Below are positions 11,149-22,175 of a stretch of DNA of 64,000 nucleotides, one piece after another. Source of the stretch: Chloranthus sessilifolius. Taxonomy: Eukaryota > Streptophyta > Magnoliopsida > Chloranthales > Chloranthaceae. The first letter of the stretch is position 1. Each line of letters starts with the position of its first letter. The DNA lies in the NCBI GenBank assembly GCA_021018995.1, contig CM037585.1, positions 68,636,646 to 68,700,645 on the forward strand, written 5' to 3'. Both the position numbers and the translations under genes were made by a program. Below the pieces are notes generated by a model that saw nothing but the letters and a program-made list of their open reading frames with translations, had not been told where the DNA came from and ran no database searches.

Positions 11149-11764
11149 AAATATACATCAACGGCGGATTTTTTCTGTTACTTTTCTCATGTCAGATTTC
11201 AATTTTTGCAGGTTTTAGGTCTAGTTTTATTGCTTAGAGATATGATGTGGGAATTAATAGGGCCCTTCATTTGAATTCTTCTTTCTCTAATTGTGTTTAT
11301 ATTTGGTTTCGGCTCCGGTGCCGGAATCACAATGCAGCTACGTGATGTTGGTGTCCACAAAGCCATGTATCATACAGAGTGGATATGAACTGAAATTTTG
11401 TTTGCACAGAAATTTGTTGTTTCCTTCCGCGTTTTTTTTTTTTAAAATCTTTTTTTTATATATATATTTTATTATTAATAATGGTTTTGAGTTTGGCACT
11501 TGTTTTCTGATTTATCAGGTTGTATGTATTCTGACCAACGCTCTGAACATAATTAAACATTAGAGCCTGTGACGTTCATTCGGTTAATATATTAATATGT
11601 TTATGCTAATGTGAATGAAAATGTGAGTATGTAAATGCAGGCTATGAATTTTCATAAAAATAAAAAAAAAAATGCAGGTTATAAATTGTACTTCTAGGCA
11701 ATATGGTTCTTGTCTTCTTAGAGTAAAAAAAATTAAATAGTATTAAAAAAAAAATTATTCAACA

Positions 11765-12058
11765 GGAGATCACTTATTGGAGACGGCTTTAAGCCATCTC
11801 CAATAACATCATATCACTTATTGGAGACGGCCAAAAGCCGTCTCCAATAATAAGAGATGACTTATTAGAGACGGCTTTAAGGTGTCTCCAATATATCTTT
11901 GGAGATGGCTTATGGTCGTCTCCAATAACCTTGACTATTAGAGACGGCTCTCATTTGGTCTTCAAAGACAATGGAGACGGGACTATTTGAGACTACATGG
12001 AAACCGTCTCCAATACTATTGGAGACGGCCATCTCCAATCAACACATTTTTTGTAGTG
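11765..12058 (+). repeat. CACTA right subterminal repeats
   Basis: At least nine copies, in both orientations, of ggagacggctttaagc-like motifs, spaced 25-50 bases apart, ending at TTTTTTGTAGTG. They mirror the left end and define the element's right terminus. Confidence 0.85.
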
Positions 12059-13330
12059 AACGTGACCAATTTCGCCTCAATCCGACTTTGTTTGATACCT
12101 CAAAATAAGACAAATATAAAACTGATGGGATTGACAATTGAGAACAGGTTGGGGAGACCTAATTGGCTCTAAAATAAGGATTTGGGCAGGGATTTCCTAA
12201 GGGCTGAATTCTAAAACTTAAGAATTAAGGATTAGAATCTAAAGACTAGAACTATAAAAAATTAGAGATTAAAATTAAAGGCTAAAAAGAAATCTAAAGA
12301 CTAAAATCGGAGTCGAAATTAGAAAAATCAAACCGTACGATTAAAGACTAGTTCTGAACTCTAAGAGTTAGAACCAAAGATTGATGATAGGACTGTAAAT
12401 TGAGATTTTAAAATAGAATTAGGCCTTAAGGATCGGTGAATTAGACCGTCAGATTAAAGACTGGTTCCGGGCTTTGAGGACTGGAACCAGATATAGAGAT
12501 TACGGTCTAAAAAAAAGGGGGTGCTACGGTCTAAGACTGAAAATTAAGACTGATAATTAAAACTAAGAAAAACCCTAAATCTAAAAACTAGAAGCTACGG
12601 TCGGAAACTAGAAATTAAATTCTTACCTACGATCGGGGCTGCGGAGAGAAATCTCGGAGTTTGAATCTCAAAATCATGGCTAATTTGCTTTAGGGAGTTC
12701 ACTCTCGGAACTCTCTGATTTTGGAATTTACGGTCTCTCCTTTCTAAATTTCGCAACCTCTCTCTCTCTCTTCGAGAAAAAGAGTTTTTATAGGTTTTCC
12801 TTCAATTACACGCCTGTTTTCGAGCGTTTAATTGAATTACGCATCAGTTTTCTAGCGCTTAATTGCTTTGAATTGGTCATCAACTCAGTGAGCGATCGGC
12901 TAAATTACTCAGCGGGTTTCCTAGTCCTAACAAAATTAGGGCTAATTGCGCGCGTGATGGGATATGCGTAATCTAATTAAGCGTGTTACCTGAAGCGCTT
13001 AATTGAGGAAACGTAGGGGTCAAGGGTAGGAGACTAGGTCGGGCGTAGGCCAATTGCGCGTTAGTGGTGTAGCGCTCAATCTGATTCCAGGCGCGTAATC
13101 GAGTCTCAAAACGGTCTATGAAAGGGAGTTTGATCTGAAAGGGGATTGATCGCGCGCTTGTGGTTCTGTGTGTGATCAAATTACGCGCGAGTTTTCAGGT
13201 GCTTAATTCAGGATTGTCCGGGTATGGTCTCAAGAATGGAATACAGGACTATATTTCAGTCTACGTCCCTACTATATATTATTGCTTAGTATATAGCCTC
13301 CCTATGTTGGGATCTGAGCCATAAAGCTAT
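12059..13330 (-). other. LTR-like DNA right of the CACTA, with minus-strand promoter architecture
   Basis: On the minus strand, in order: an array of GCGC-containing motifs (13215 to 12800), a TATA-like TATAAAAA (12792-12785), a GA-rich leader, and a splice-donor-like GTAGGTAAG at about 12630, followed by the purine-rich low-complexity tract seen also at 440-780. I interpret this as the promoter and leader half of an old LTR. No LTR terminus or target duplication is resolved. Confidence 0.4.
12800..13215 (-). repeat. Dispersed array of AAGCGCTTAATT / GCGCGTAATT motifs
   Basis: About ten variants of GCGCTTAATT and its inverse occur irregularly, for example gaagcgcttaattg near 12990, aattgcgcgttag near 13052 and attacgcgcgag near 13180. 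The core AAGCGCTT is palindromic. The motif is not found at this density elsewhere in the window. Confidence 0.6.
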
Positions 13331-13435
13331 TGTTTTAACTTGTGTTCAGCTATGTACTGTTGCATGGTCCCATGTCGAGGGTTAAAAAGGTCGAGGGCTG
13401 ACCAAACTAATTTGTGTACTCCGAGAGGGCGAAAT

Positions 13436-13507
13436 GAGGCTATCTACAATTACCTGCAAGATAACAGTGCAGAGGCTATCTACAATTACCTTCAAGATAA
13501 CAGTGCA
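13436..13507 (+). repeat. 36-bp tandem duplication
   Basis: Two adjacent 36-base units starting gaggctatctacaattacct differ at one base (tgc/ttc). The length is a multiple of three, but no gene is recognised around them. Confidence 0.9.
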
Positions 13508-13581
13508 GCTGTAAATATTGTAATGTTATACAGCCTTTCCCTCTCAGCTATTCCCCAGTTCCTCTGTGCTTTGGCCACGCA

Positions 13582-14190
13582 CTACAGAAAGTGTTTGTAA
13601 GTGTCGGCGCCCCATTGATATTGGTTGAAATTGGGGAGATTATCAATGAGCTTCAGGTAGGGCTCGTCGAGGGTGTATTTTATATTTGGGAAGAGGACGA
13701 TGGTAAGGGCGAAGAACAAAAAGAGTTTCAGAAAGTCCTCATCAGCATCCTGCTCAACGCTGTTAATGGTAGCGTGGATGTGTTCCCTCTTTACAGGGTT
13801 AAGGCCCCTGAAAAACCTATCTTTAATGGTTTGTTCTTTGGAAAGGGGCTTGGAGGGAGGGTAACGAGGGGGGTCATTCAAAGACCAATTATTAAGCCAA
13901 AATCAAGGGACCTAAATCTGATAGAGGCCTTTTCAAAATTTTAAATATTTTTCTTAGCCCAGAACTTCATGATTGCGTCCAGAAGGCCGTTGACGCTTTT
14001 CACATCCTTCAATGCCAAAAAAAATGCCCAGAAGATGGACTGCGAAAGGAGATTTTTCCTCTATTCAAATGCCTCCTCATATATCGCCCGACACTTCCTA
14101 ATGGTGCATTTAGTTGCAGGAGTCTTGAGAACCATCTTGAAATATGTGAATCAAAAAAAGGAGAAGTTTAGTGAAGAAAAAATCAAATAG
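13582..14190 (-). pseudogene. Remnant of a DUF1985-type Mutator accessory gene
   Basis: On the minus strand the block reads, in order, LKDVKSVNGLLDAIMKFW (about 14030-13975), SLDFGLIIGL (about 13905-13875) and INSVEQDADEDFLKLFLFFA followed by NLPNFNQYQWG (13760-13600). The same order and similar words occur in the plus-strand gene of the complete Mutator element (VVDAILTFW; ESDEDFLKL; DVETFNRTPW). This pattern fits the DUF1985 region of plant Mutator-encoded ULP-like proteins. Frames are interrupted and no protease domain follows. The two copies are clearly diverged, so this is a different family member. Confidence 0.6.
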
Positions 14191-14194
14191 GAGC

Positions 14195-15480
14195 GTCATC
14201 GCATTGAACTTGAGGCGCCCGCGCCTCAGGTTAAATGCGTCGACACTTCATAGTCCTTGTGCGCGGAGGTGTCAGTACTCCTATAAGGAAGCGCAAAGGC
14301 GCTTACCCTTCTGACAAGAAAGGGATACGCCTCTATTTGGTGGCATATTTGAAACTAAATGAAAATAAAAGGACACTCACCTTCTTAATAGATGCAAGAA
14401 AATGATTTCGTTGTTTTGATATTTCTTGCTGCGCTCTGAGAAGATAAAAATTAGGAGGGCAAAGATGAAAAGTAATTTATGAATTTTGAATTCACAAATT
14501 TGTCGTGTTAAATAATTTTTTGGGATGGAAATGATGGTCATTGCAAACCATGATGTCACGCGCCGTAATCCCATCTGCCTTACCCTACTTCTCATCTAAT
14601 GTTCTGACAATGATAATAAATGACATAAGGTCAGGCGTCGCTTCGTACAAAATGGTGCTATGTGTCAACATTTTGGGGCGCTTCGTGTCATATATAAAGT
14701 GCTTCCCTTCCTTGACGAAACGCTAGCGCTTCATGATAGTCGCGCTAGCGTACACTCATGAAAGTTTTTGCGCTCCTTAATGGAGCACTAATGCTTTGCA
14801 CGAAGAGCTAAGCTCCTCTGACAGAAGCGTCATTAATGTTAAATATTCGAGCAATAAATTTTAAATATTCGGCCAATACTGGTCTCCCCGAAGGGGTGCC
14901 TCAAATAGTCATTCAAATAGTAATGATTATTATTGAAATCACGAAGTCATGCCCCGCTTCTCATTTAATGTTCTAGCGTTGATAATAAATGAAATAAGTT
15001 CGGACGTCGTTTCCCTAATGGAGCGCTAACGCTTCGACATAGTCACGCTAACGCCCTGTAAAGAACAGGATTGTGTATCTTATACGAAGCGCAAGCGCTT
15101 CTTACCGAAGCACTAGCTCTTCTTTCCCAAGCTTCGTTAATGCAAAACATTCGGCCAATGATTGATCTTCCCGAAGAGCCACTTCAAATAGTCATTTCGA
15201 GTGACAATAATAGCCATTAAAAATAATGATATCATGTGCCGCTTCTCATTTAATATTCTAACGACGGTAATAAATGATATTACGCAAGGCATCGCTTCCC
15301 ACAAAAAAATATTAGGTGACGCAAGATAGGTGCTACGTGTCTTTTTTTGGGCACTAACAAAAGTGCTACGCTTCATGATAAAGGCGCTAGCGCGTCATAT
15401 AGGAAGCGCAACCGCTTCCTTTATAAAAGCATAAGCACTTTGAAGTCGGTGCAGAATATAAAGTTGGGATAATAATGGTC
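14195..15480. repeat. Degenerate tandem repeats of 300-400 bp rich in GAAGCGCTAGCGCTTC motifs
   Basis: A block containing ccgcttctcatttaatgttct-type sequence followed by gataataaatgaaataag recurs near 14580, 14955, 15240 and, more weakly, 15500. Between these lie clusters of variants of the perfect palindrome GAAGCGCTAGCGCTTC (for example near 14720, 15030, 15090, 15390-15420). A sub-block with attcggccaat and cttcccgaag recurs near 14870 and 15150. No coding region is supported. Confidence 0.6.
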
Positions 15481-15834
15481 TTTTCGAATATCAAAAACGT
15501 ATCCCCTGCGCTTCGCACCGCCTTGCCTTTCTAATTCTGTCAGTGATAATCATAGTTAAAGCGGGGTTAAATGAAGAAATGGGGGGAATGTCACATCAAC
15601 TAAAGAGACACTACGTGTCAAGCTCCTATCAATAAGCGTAGAGACTTCTCTACGCCTGGGCGCATATCCCCGACCCTCATATATCTTTTATGGAGCTATC
15701 AAAAATGGTCTTATATAATCTTCAAGCACTTCAATGATGACTGCACCAATGCCGTAATAAATCTCGCCAAGTAGGTCAAATTTGATTACTCATGGGCCCA
15801 ATAACTTTGGTGGACCAAAAATTGTCAAAAGAAT
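15480..15834. other. Noncoding flank of the Mutator element
   Basis: No gene or repeat that I can support, apart from the 9-bp target copy CAAAAGAAT at 15826-15834. Confidence 0.5.
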
Positions 15835-15917
15835 GGGAAATTTACCTGATCGGCCCTGTCAGATACGCCTTTTACGTCAGAAGCCCTAAAGTTTCACTTT
15901 TACCCAGACAAACCCGC
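15835..15917 (+). repeat. MULE left terminal inverted repeat
   Basis: Matches the reverse complement of 25561-25643 at all but a handful of positions for about 83 bases, beginning at GGGAAATTTACCTGA. Confidence 0.9.
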
Positions 15918-16200
15918 TGCGCGCCGAGCTGAGGCACGCCTGTAGGAAATACCCAAACTACCCCCACAGTAATAAATAGCCGCCCTCTTTTCAAATCATT
16001 TACTGTTTTGAATTTACTTTTTCGTTCGAAGTCGGTGGAGAGTCGTTTACGCTTCGTGGACGATCGCGTTCAAAACTACAACCTTCAAGCTACCAAATCT
16101 GTAAGTTAGAATTAAAATTAGCTTCTATCGCTATAGATTTTTTATTTCTCCTCTCTTTGTTGCATATTTTGACATAATTTTTTTAGGTTTTCCCATATGT

Positions 16201-16402
16201 AATCGATATCGATTATATATGTAATCGATATCAATCCTATATATAATCGTTAACGATTACATATTTAGTCGCTATCGATTACATTACATCAAGATCGTTA
16301 TCGATTACATTTAGAGTCGATAACGATTATATATGTAGTCGTAATCGACTATATAAACTGTGGATGACGAATCTATAACAAATCGATATCGACTCTCTAT
16401 GA
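16201..16402. repeat. 22-bp palindromic repeat array 1 of the MULE
   Basis: Units of 22 bp consist of a 14-bp core, consensus AATCGATATCGATT with a variable centre (GNTANC), and an 8-bp AT-rich spacer such as atatatgt or acatattt. The array lies between the left terminus and the first small ORF. Confidence 0.9.
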
Positions 16403-16670
16403 ATATAATTAATACCCATCATTTGAAATAATTTTCCTATAGTTATTACCCTCGATGCCATAATAAATCATACGAGGTTTTATATTTATCTCAGCCGACG
16501 TTCAATTTATTGCCAACTACCCTTTTGTAAAACCATTATGGCAAGTTAGGTTGGAAGAATGAGAAAATTTAATACAACGATTCGTATTCCACAATCTAGG
16601 AGCTTTAAATACAGGTTTAGTTCGTCCTTAGCAAACCACCTATCATCCCTACCAGCCCATATTTTTCCCA

Positions 16671-16844
16671 ATGTCTGACGACGAAGAAAAAACCTTCTAT
16701 AACCCAATAAAGTTCGATCCTGTATGGGAGGACCCACCACCACCACCAGAACCAGATCCTCTTGGAGATTTTGGCGAAGGAAGAAAAGAAGAAGAGGAAG
16801 GAAGAAAAGAAAAAGAAGAAGGAAGAAAAAAAAAAGAAACTTAA
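16671..16844 (+). CDS. Small ORF of 57 codons, acidic then Lys/Glu-rich
   Basis: ATG at 16671 opens MSDDEEKTFYNPIKFDPVWE, then a proline stretch (DPPPPPEPDP) and a Glu/Lys/Arg-rich repeat tail ending at TAA 16842-16844. No family is recognised. It lies between palindrome arrays, upstream of the DUF1985/Ulp1 exons, on the same strand, and could be its first exon or a separate small protein. The repetitive GAAGAAGGAAGAAAAG tail recurs in part at 17203-17250. Function unknown. Confidence 0.35.
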   Translation: MSDDEEKTFYNPIKFDPVWEDPPPPPEPDPLGDFGEGRKEEEEGRKEKEEGRKKKET

Positions 16845-16959
16845 GACGGAACCACCCGGCTCTCCACCCCATCCACCACCTGCTCTTCATCCTTCTTCCT
16901 AACTTTTCTTTTCTTTTTTAATTATAAGTGAAAAAATTTGAATGTAATTGAAATATTTT

Positions 16960-17700
16960 GCAAGTAAATGAAACAACTTTTTGATGCAATGGCGACTTCA
17001 TGAAATCTTTTGAGTCCGTAAATTAAATATTTTCTATTTAAATAAGGGAAAATTTCCTGACAGGTAAATTAAACATTTTGAGATCAATGTAGACTTATAT
17101 TTAATTGATGGCGATTTCATAAGTAATCGAGATCGATTACATTGAGAGTCGGTAGCGATTACATATAGGAACGATATCGATTATATATGTAATCGATGTA
17201 GGTAAAGAAGAAGGAAGAAAAGAAATAGAACAAAAGAAAGAAAAAGAAACTTAAGAGTCAGTAAATTAAGTAATTTCTATATAAATAAACATTTTGAGGT
17301 CATTGCGAATTTATATTGAGTCGTTGGCGATTTCATAGGTAATCGATATTGATTACATATAGAGTCGTTAAGCGCTTACATATGTAATCATTATCGATTA
17401 TATGTAGACATGCAATCGATTATATATGCAAGTAAATGAAACATTTTGATTCAATGGCGACTTCATGAAATCTTTTGAGTTAGTAAATTAAATATTTTCT
17501 ATATAAATAAACATTTTGAGGTCATTACGACCTTATATTCAGTCGATGGCGATTTCATCTATAATCGATATCGATTACATCTAGACTCGATATCGATTAC
17601 ATATAGAATCGGATTACATCTAGAGTCGGTATCGATTACCTATGTAATCGATAACGACTCTATATGTAATCGTCTGTTTTATATACATTTCATCAACATT
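16960..17700. repeat. Palindromic repeat array 2, nested in larger tandem duplications
   Basis: A block with gtaaattaaatattttctat, ggcgatttcat and a cluster of AATCGATATCGATT-type 22-bp units is repeated about three times (from about 16960, 17250 and 17435). The AT-rich parts are well conserved and the palindromes vary more. It lies immediately upstream of the first DUF1985-like exon. Confidence 0.8.
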
Positions 17701-17836
17701 TTAACTATCCTTGTTTGTATGGTGCTCATCCTTTCTTTTTATTACAGTTCATTTCAAAAGATCCAAGATGGTTGTACACCGAAATTTGCCAAGGTTAAGT
17801 GTTCGCCTTGAATCTCTCTGAAAGTGCTACCCAGAT

Positions 17837-18238
17837 CGGAAGAAGTTCTTGAGAGATTCGGTTTTTGGTGGAATATTTCAAATGTCAAGGTGTGGGATTT
17901 CTTTCCGATGTGGTGGATGCGATCTTGACATTTTGGGTTGATAAAACCACTTCCTAATTGAAGACTGATGTCTATCTTCTAAGATAGACATTGTATTGAT
18001 CGGGCCTTGCCGAAGTTGGCCCGTAAAAGTATACCCCGGAAGAAGTTAATGAGATTCGCTTTTGGTGGAATATTTCAAATGCCGAAGGGTGTGGGATTTC
18101 TTTCCGATGTGGTGGATGCGATCTTGACATTTTGGGTTGATAAAACCACTTCCGAATTGAAGACCGATGTCTATCTTCTAAGATAGACATTGCATTGATA
18201 TCGGCCTTGCCGTAGTTGGCCCGTAAAAGTATACCCCA
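17837..18238 (+). repeat. 200-bp tandem duplication in the DUF1985 exon
   Basis: The unit beginning agaagtt at 17841 and containing ggtggaatatttcaaatg, gtggtggatgcgatcttgac and ctaagatagacattg is repeated from 18041 with high identity. The 200-bp period is not a multiple of three, so it shifts the reading frame. Confidence 0.88.
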
Positions 18239-18749
18239 TCCCGAAAACCATCGGTAGAACAAACCATTAGATACAAATACTTTTGGAACGCCTCCTAAAA
18301 ATTCTCCTGGTCTCATATAGATGCTTGCAATTTATAGAGCGGAAAGTGATGAGGACTTCTTAAAGTTGTCCTTCTGCTTGTGTTGTGCATATTTCTCTTC
18401 CCGGTCCCACCATCAGATTTGGAAGACCACATCGACCTCGATGATGTGGAGACCTTTAACCGAACTCCGTGGTGCGGAGTATATAATAAAGGCGCGGCGA
18501 ATAGAAAAAACCGAGAGCTAGATAAAGCCCGAAGGCGTACAACACATATGGATGCATATGTGTACTTCAATGGTGGGCTTATGAGATCCTCGCCGATATA
18601 TCGCCATCCCTAGGCCTCAAGGACCCTTTCCACTCTTTGAAATGGTGACAGTATGCGATCCGTGATCAAAGGTTACACTCGCGGGCAGATGTTAGACAGC
18701 AAGGTATGAGGTCTATTGCCTATTCAAAAAAAAAGCAACTTACCGATTC

Positions 18750-18965
18750 ACTCTAGAATCGATACCGATTCATTACGTAATCGCTACATCGATTCATTTA
18801 TTAATCGATAACGATTCTTAATAATCGATATTACTTACCTTAATAAGTAGTCGCTAACGATTCATTACCTAATCGATAGTGATTTGTTAAGGAATCGATA
18901 ACGATTTATTAAATAGTCGGACCGATTCTTTACATAATCGAGTGATTTATTATATATATAACGAT
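18750..18965. repeat. Palindromic repeat array 3 of the MULE
   Basis: About ten degenerate AATCGATAACGATT-type cores at roughly 22-bp spacing. The array fills the gap before the acceptor (ttctttcaaag) of the coiled-coil exon at about 19001. Confidence 0.85.
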
Positions 18966-19616
18966 TATTTTATTACATTTGTTTCATTTTCTTTCAAAGG
19001 TTCGCGCTCCCCTCATGCCTCGTGGCTTTGAATTAGAGATACCCGTGGTAAGAGAATATCTACGGGTTCAAAAGGAGGTTGGGGAAGAGGAAAGAACCGT
19101 CAAGAAAGTCAGGAAGAGATTCGGCCAAGAAGAAAAGAAATTACATTCCTACGAGAATATTGGAGAGGGAGAGGAAGAATGGGATGACGATCGACGTCAA
19201 GAAGAACCCCTCTCGAAAAGGGCCCGTGCATGTGGGAGAGGGTCGCCAAGAACTAGGGGGCCGCCAAGGAGAGCTGGCGACAAAGATAGCCCAGCTAAAG
19301 CGTCTACCTCCAATGATTCTTTGTTGAGGAGGGTCGATCATTTGACGCTGGATAACTTGAAGCTCACCCAAAGAGTGAGCGATTTGGAGGGAGAGAATAA
19401 GGCCCTGGCTAAACGTTGCGCTTCTTTAGAGAAACTATGCAACTCCTTCAATGAGAGGCTGAATTCAAGGGATGCGGAGTGGCAGAAGTTAAATCACTAC
19501 AACTATTTAGTCGAAGGGCCGGTGATCGATATAAAAGAACTCCTTGAAAATTTATTGGAGGCGAGACCTAAGGTATGTGTTGAAATCTAGTTTTAGATGT
19601 TCAATTTTGTTAACAT

Positions 19617-19800
19617 AAATCGATATTGATTATATATAGAGGCGATACCGATCATATATACAATCGTTATCGATTATATATGAAATCGATGTCGATTCTA
19701 TTTACAATCAATAACGACTATCTATATAATCGATAACGATCATATATAAAATTGATAGCAACTATATATGTAATCGGTAACGATTGTATATATGATCGAT
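19617..19800. repeat. Palindromic repeat array 4 of the MULE
   Basis: About eight 22-bp units (AATCGTTATCGATT-like cores with tatatat spacers). The array fills the intron between the coiled-coil exon and the Pro/Ala-rich exon. Confidence 0.88.
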
Positions 19801-20499
19801 TTGGACTTTTTAAAATGTGGACTAAAAATTAATTCTTATTTTGCATCATTATTACGATGTACAGGATGTGGCTATGGAGGAGCTGATATCGAAGGTGTGC
19901 GACACAGCCTTCGGTGAGGAACCATCAGCTCCTGCTCATCAGGTTCCTCCTCCTCCTCCCGTTGATGAGGTGAAGGCAGCTGCTGACAAGCAGCCTGAGA
20001 CCCAAACTGATAAGGGTCCTGCTGGTGAAGAGGAAACCTCTTCCCAATTGCCTCACCAACAAGCTGAGCTTCGCTTAAGACCTAGGCAAGCGAAAGCCAG
20101 CAAAGTAATTGCCATCAAACCTAAGGCCCAGCGAAGGGTAGCGGTTGAAAAGAAGCCTACCGCGAAGGCCAGCGAAGGACCAACTGCTGAGCCTGGACCG
20201 GTGGCAGTCATTACCGCTGGTCCTGGGTCTACTGATGAAGATGCTCCTGCTGAGCTAACAGCGGAGCAAAAATATATGCTAGACATATGGAACAAGCCTC
20301 TGAAGGAGGACGAGTAAGTAGAATTACCCTGAATACTTAACTTTATTATTATATATTTATCGTGAAGATTAGTTAAGTTGGCCATTTTTTATGCAGAGAA
20401 TATGTTAGCACTGTCGGCAAGTATAAGCTGGTGGTGCAATCCTTCAGATGTCTGGCGGGAACCCAGTACCTGGATAACTTTGTAAGTTTAACATACTGT

Positions 20500-20780
20500 A
20501 GGCAAAATCGTTATCGATGGCTTATGGAATCGGTATCGATGGCTTATGGAATCGGTATCGATGGCTTATGGAATCGGTATCGATGGCTTTTAGAGTCGCT
20601 AACGATGGCGTATGTAATCGTTAGCGACTCTTACGCCATCGTTAGCGACTCTGTACATCATCGAAATCGATTCATTAGCGAGTCGATAACTATTTCGACG
20701 ACTTAAATAATCGTTACCGACTCTAAAATGAATCGATATCGATGATGTACAGAGTCGCTAACGATTATGTATTTAACTCT
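20500..20780. repeat. Palindromic repeat array 5 of the MULE
   Basis: About twelve units. Here the spacer is ggcttatgg, and the first units (AATCGGTATCGATGGC) are nearly identical tandem copies, pointing to recent local expansion. It fills the intron between exons 20397-20481 and 20816-21100. Confidence 0.88.
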
Positions 20781-21829
20781 CACTGCATATTTTAATCTAA
20801 CTGCATTGGTTTCAGGTTATGGGCGCCTACCTGAGACATTTGGAAGTTATTGATGATAAAATTCATCCTGAGAAAGATGACAAAAACTTCCTAATGGACC
20901 CTGCCACACTGACGTACATGGGCTATGAACTGAGAGATTTCAACAGGTTCCTGCTTGCTGAAAAATTGTACGACCAGTCGATCGAGGTTCAAGTTCACAG
21001 GTGGGCTGCCTATAGACAAAGAGAGACCGGAGGGAAGAAGCTGATGGAAACTTTCTTCTTCAATGAGCTTCGGAATCTGTGGGCTCACGAATGCAACATA
21101 GTATGCTTTTATCCTCTTTATAATTATTCTTTTTAATTTTTTCTATCATACCCTTTGAGATTATATTACTTTTTTGTAGATATTTATGCCAATACATTCT
21201 GAACAATCACTACCTTTGGGCGCTATGATCGTAAGAAGGTAGTCGAGCGATCGATAATGATCGACCCTAAATTTAATAGGCCCTCTAAGGAAAGATATGT
21301 GTCCCAATTGCAGGCGCTGGTAAGATATTTTGCTTAGCATATCTTTTATCATTGTTAGCTTAACATATCTGACACTTCTCTCTATTATTTCGAAACAGAC
21401 CCAATACCTTCCCGTGATCTTATATTCGTACGGTGACTCCGCTGCACTAATGAATAAGAACTATCCTTGGTCATCTACTGACTGCCGGATCAAAGCCGTC
21501 CCCCGACAAACCAACTCCTGTGATTGTGGAGTGTTTGTCGTGAAGTATGTCGAATACTTTATGATGGGGAAGAAATTTGACTTCGCGCAATCAGATATAG
21601 AGAGGATCGAGTAAATTGGCCATATCAGGCTACATACACGAGCGATGATGGCGAATCTGGCGAAGGAAGACAAAAAGGAGGGGGAGCAGCAGTAGTGTGG
21701 TTGTATTTGAATATTTTTGTAATAGTGTGGTTGTATTTGAATATTTTTGTAATTGTAAATTAAATTATTTTGAATAGAATTGCACTATTTTTATGTACTT
21801 GTAGTTTAAAAGTAGAATAGCATCCATTA

Positions 21830-22085
21830 GCGACTACATATATAGTCGTCATCGACTATATAAATAATCGGTGACGACTCTGTATGTAATCGCTCCCGAC
21901 TATATACATAATCGTCATCGATTGTATAAATAATCGATATCGACTATATATGTAGTCGTCATTGACGATATCCATAATCGATGCCGATTCTTAAATGAAT
22001 CGATATCGACGTTATACATAGTCGATGGCGACTCTATATAGAATCGATATCGATTAGTTATACAATCGATAACGACTCTATGATA
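21830..22085. repeat. Palindromic repeat array 6 of the MULE, between the convergent genes
   Basis: About eleven 22-bp units with cores such as AGTCGTCATCGACT and AATCGATATCGATT. It sits exactly between the 3' ends of the plus-strand DUF1985/Ulp1 gene and the minus-strand transposase gene. Confidence 0.9.
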
Positions 22086-22175
22086 CATCAGTAAAGTCTA
22101 TATTACAGTGTAAAAAAATATGAATTCTGAATTTCTCATTTACATTCAGTCTATCATTATTAAAAATATACACTG

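Larger units (their letters stand above)
1124..12058 (+). mobile_element. CACTA (En/Spm-type) DNA transposon with captured host gene fragments
   Basis: The left end reads CACTACAAAAAAA from 1124 and the right end reads TTTTTTGTAGTG up to 12058. These are inverted CACTA termini. The flanking triplet is AAC on both sides (1121-1123 and 12059-12061), matching the 3-bp target duplication of CACTA elements. Both ends carry subterminal repeats with a GAGACGGC core. The 10.9-kb interior holds exon fragments of a UDP-xylose synthase, BRM, ribophorin I and a PTI1-like kinase, all on the plus strand, with LINE, SINE and foldback insertions. I see no TNPD/TNPA-like transposase, so the element is probably non-autonomous. 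Boundaries are strongly supported. Confidence 0.9.
17768..21695 (+). pseudogene. MULE DUF1985 / Ulp1-like cysteine protease gene, broken
   Basis: Exons recognisable by content and splice sites: DUF1985-like block about 17768-18720 (LSDVVDAILTFWVDK; DEDFLKL; DVETFNRTPW; YEILADISPSLG); about 19001-19572, charged with a coiled coil (LLRRVDHLTLDNLKL onward); 19864-20312, Pro/Ala/Lys-rich linker; 20397-20481; 20816-21100; 21180-21319; 21399-21614, continuing to a TAG at 21695. The last exon has QTNSCDCGVFVVKYVEYFM, the catalytic-Cys motif of C48/Ulp1 peptidases that cleave SUMO. The region for the catalytic His and Asp (21180-21270) is split over frames (NHYLWAL, IMIDP). Frameshifts and a 200-bp duplication also break the DUF1985 part. 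Palindrome arrays fill the introns. Domain identity is fairly sure; activity is not expected. Confidence 0.75.

Noticed and set aside
1124-12058. A TNPD/TNP2-type transposase in the CACTA
   Set aside because: I searched the open frames on both strands by eye and found no matching motifs; only host fragments and LINE pieces are present.
19079-19371. Alternative frames over the coiled-coil exon (plus 19079-19327 and minus 19141-19371)
   Set aside because: They are shadows of the charged coiled-coil exon, which has splice sites and the better composition.
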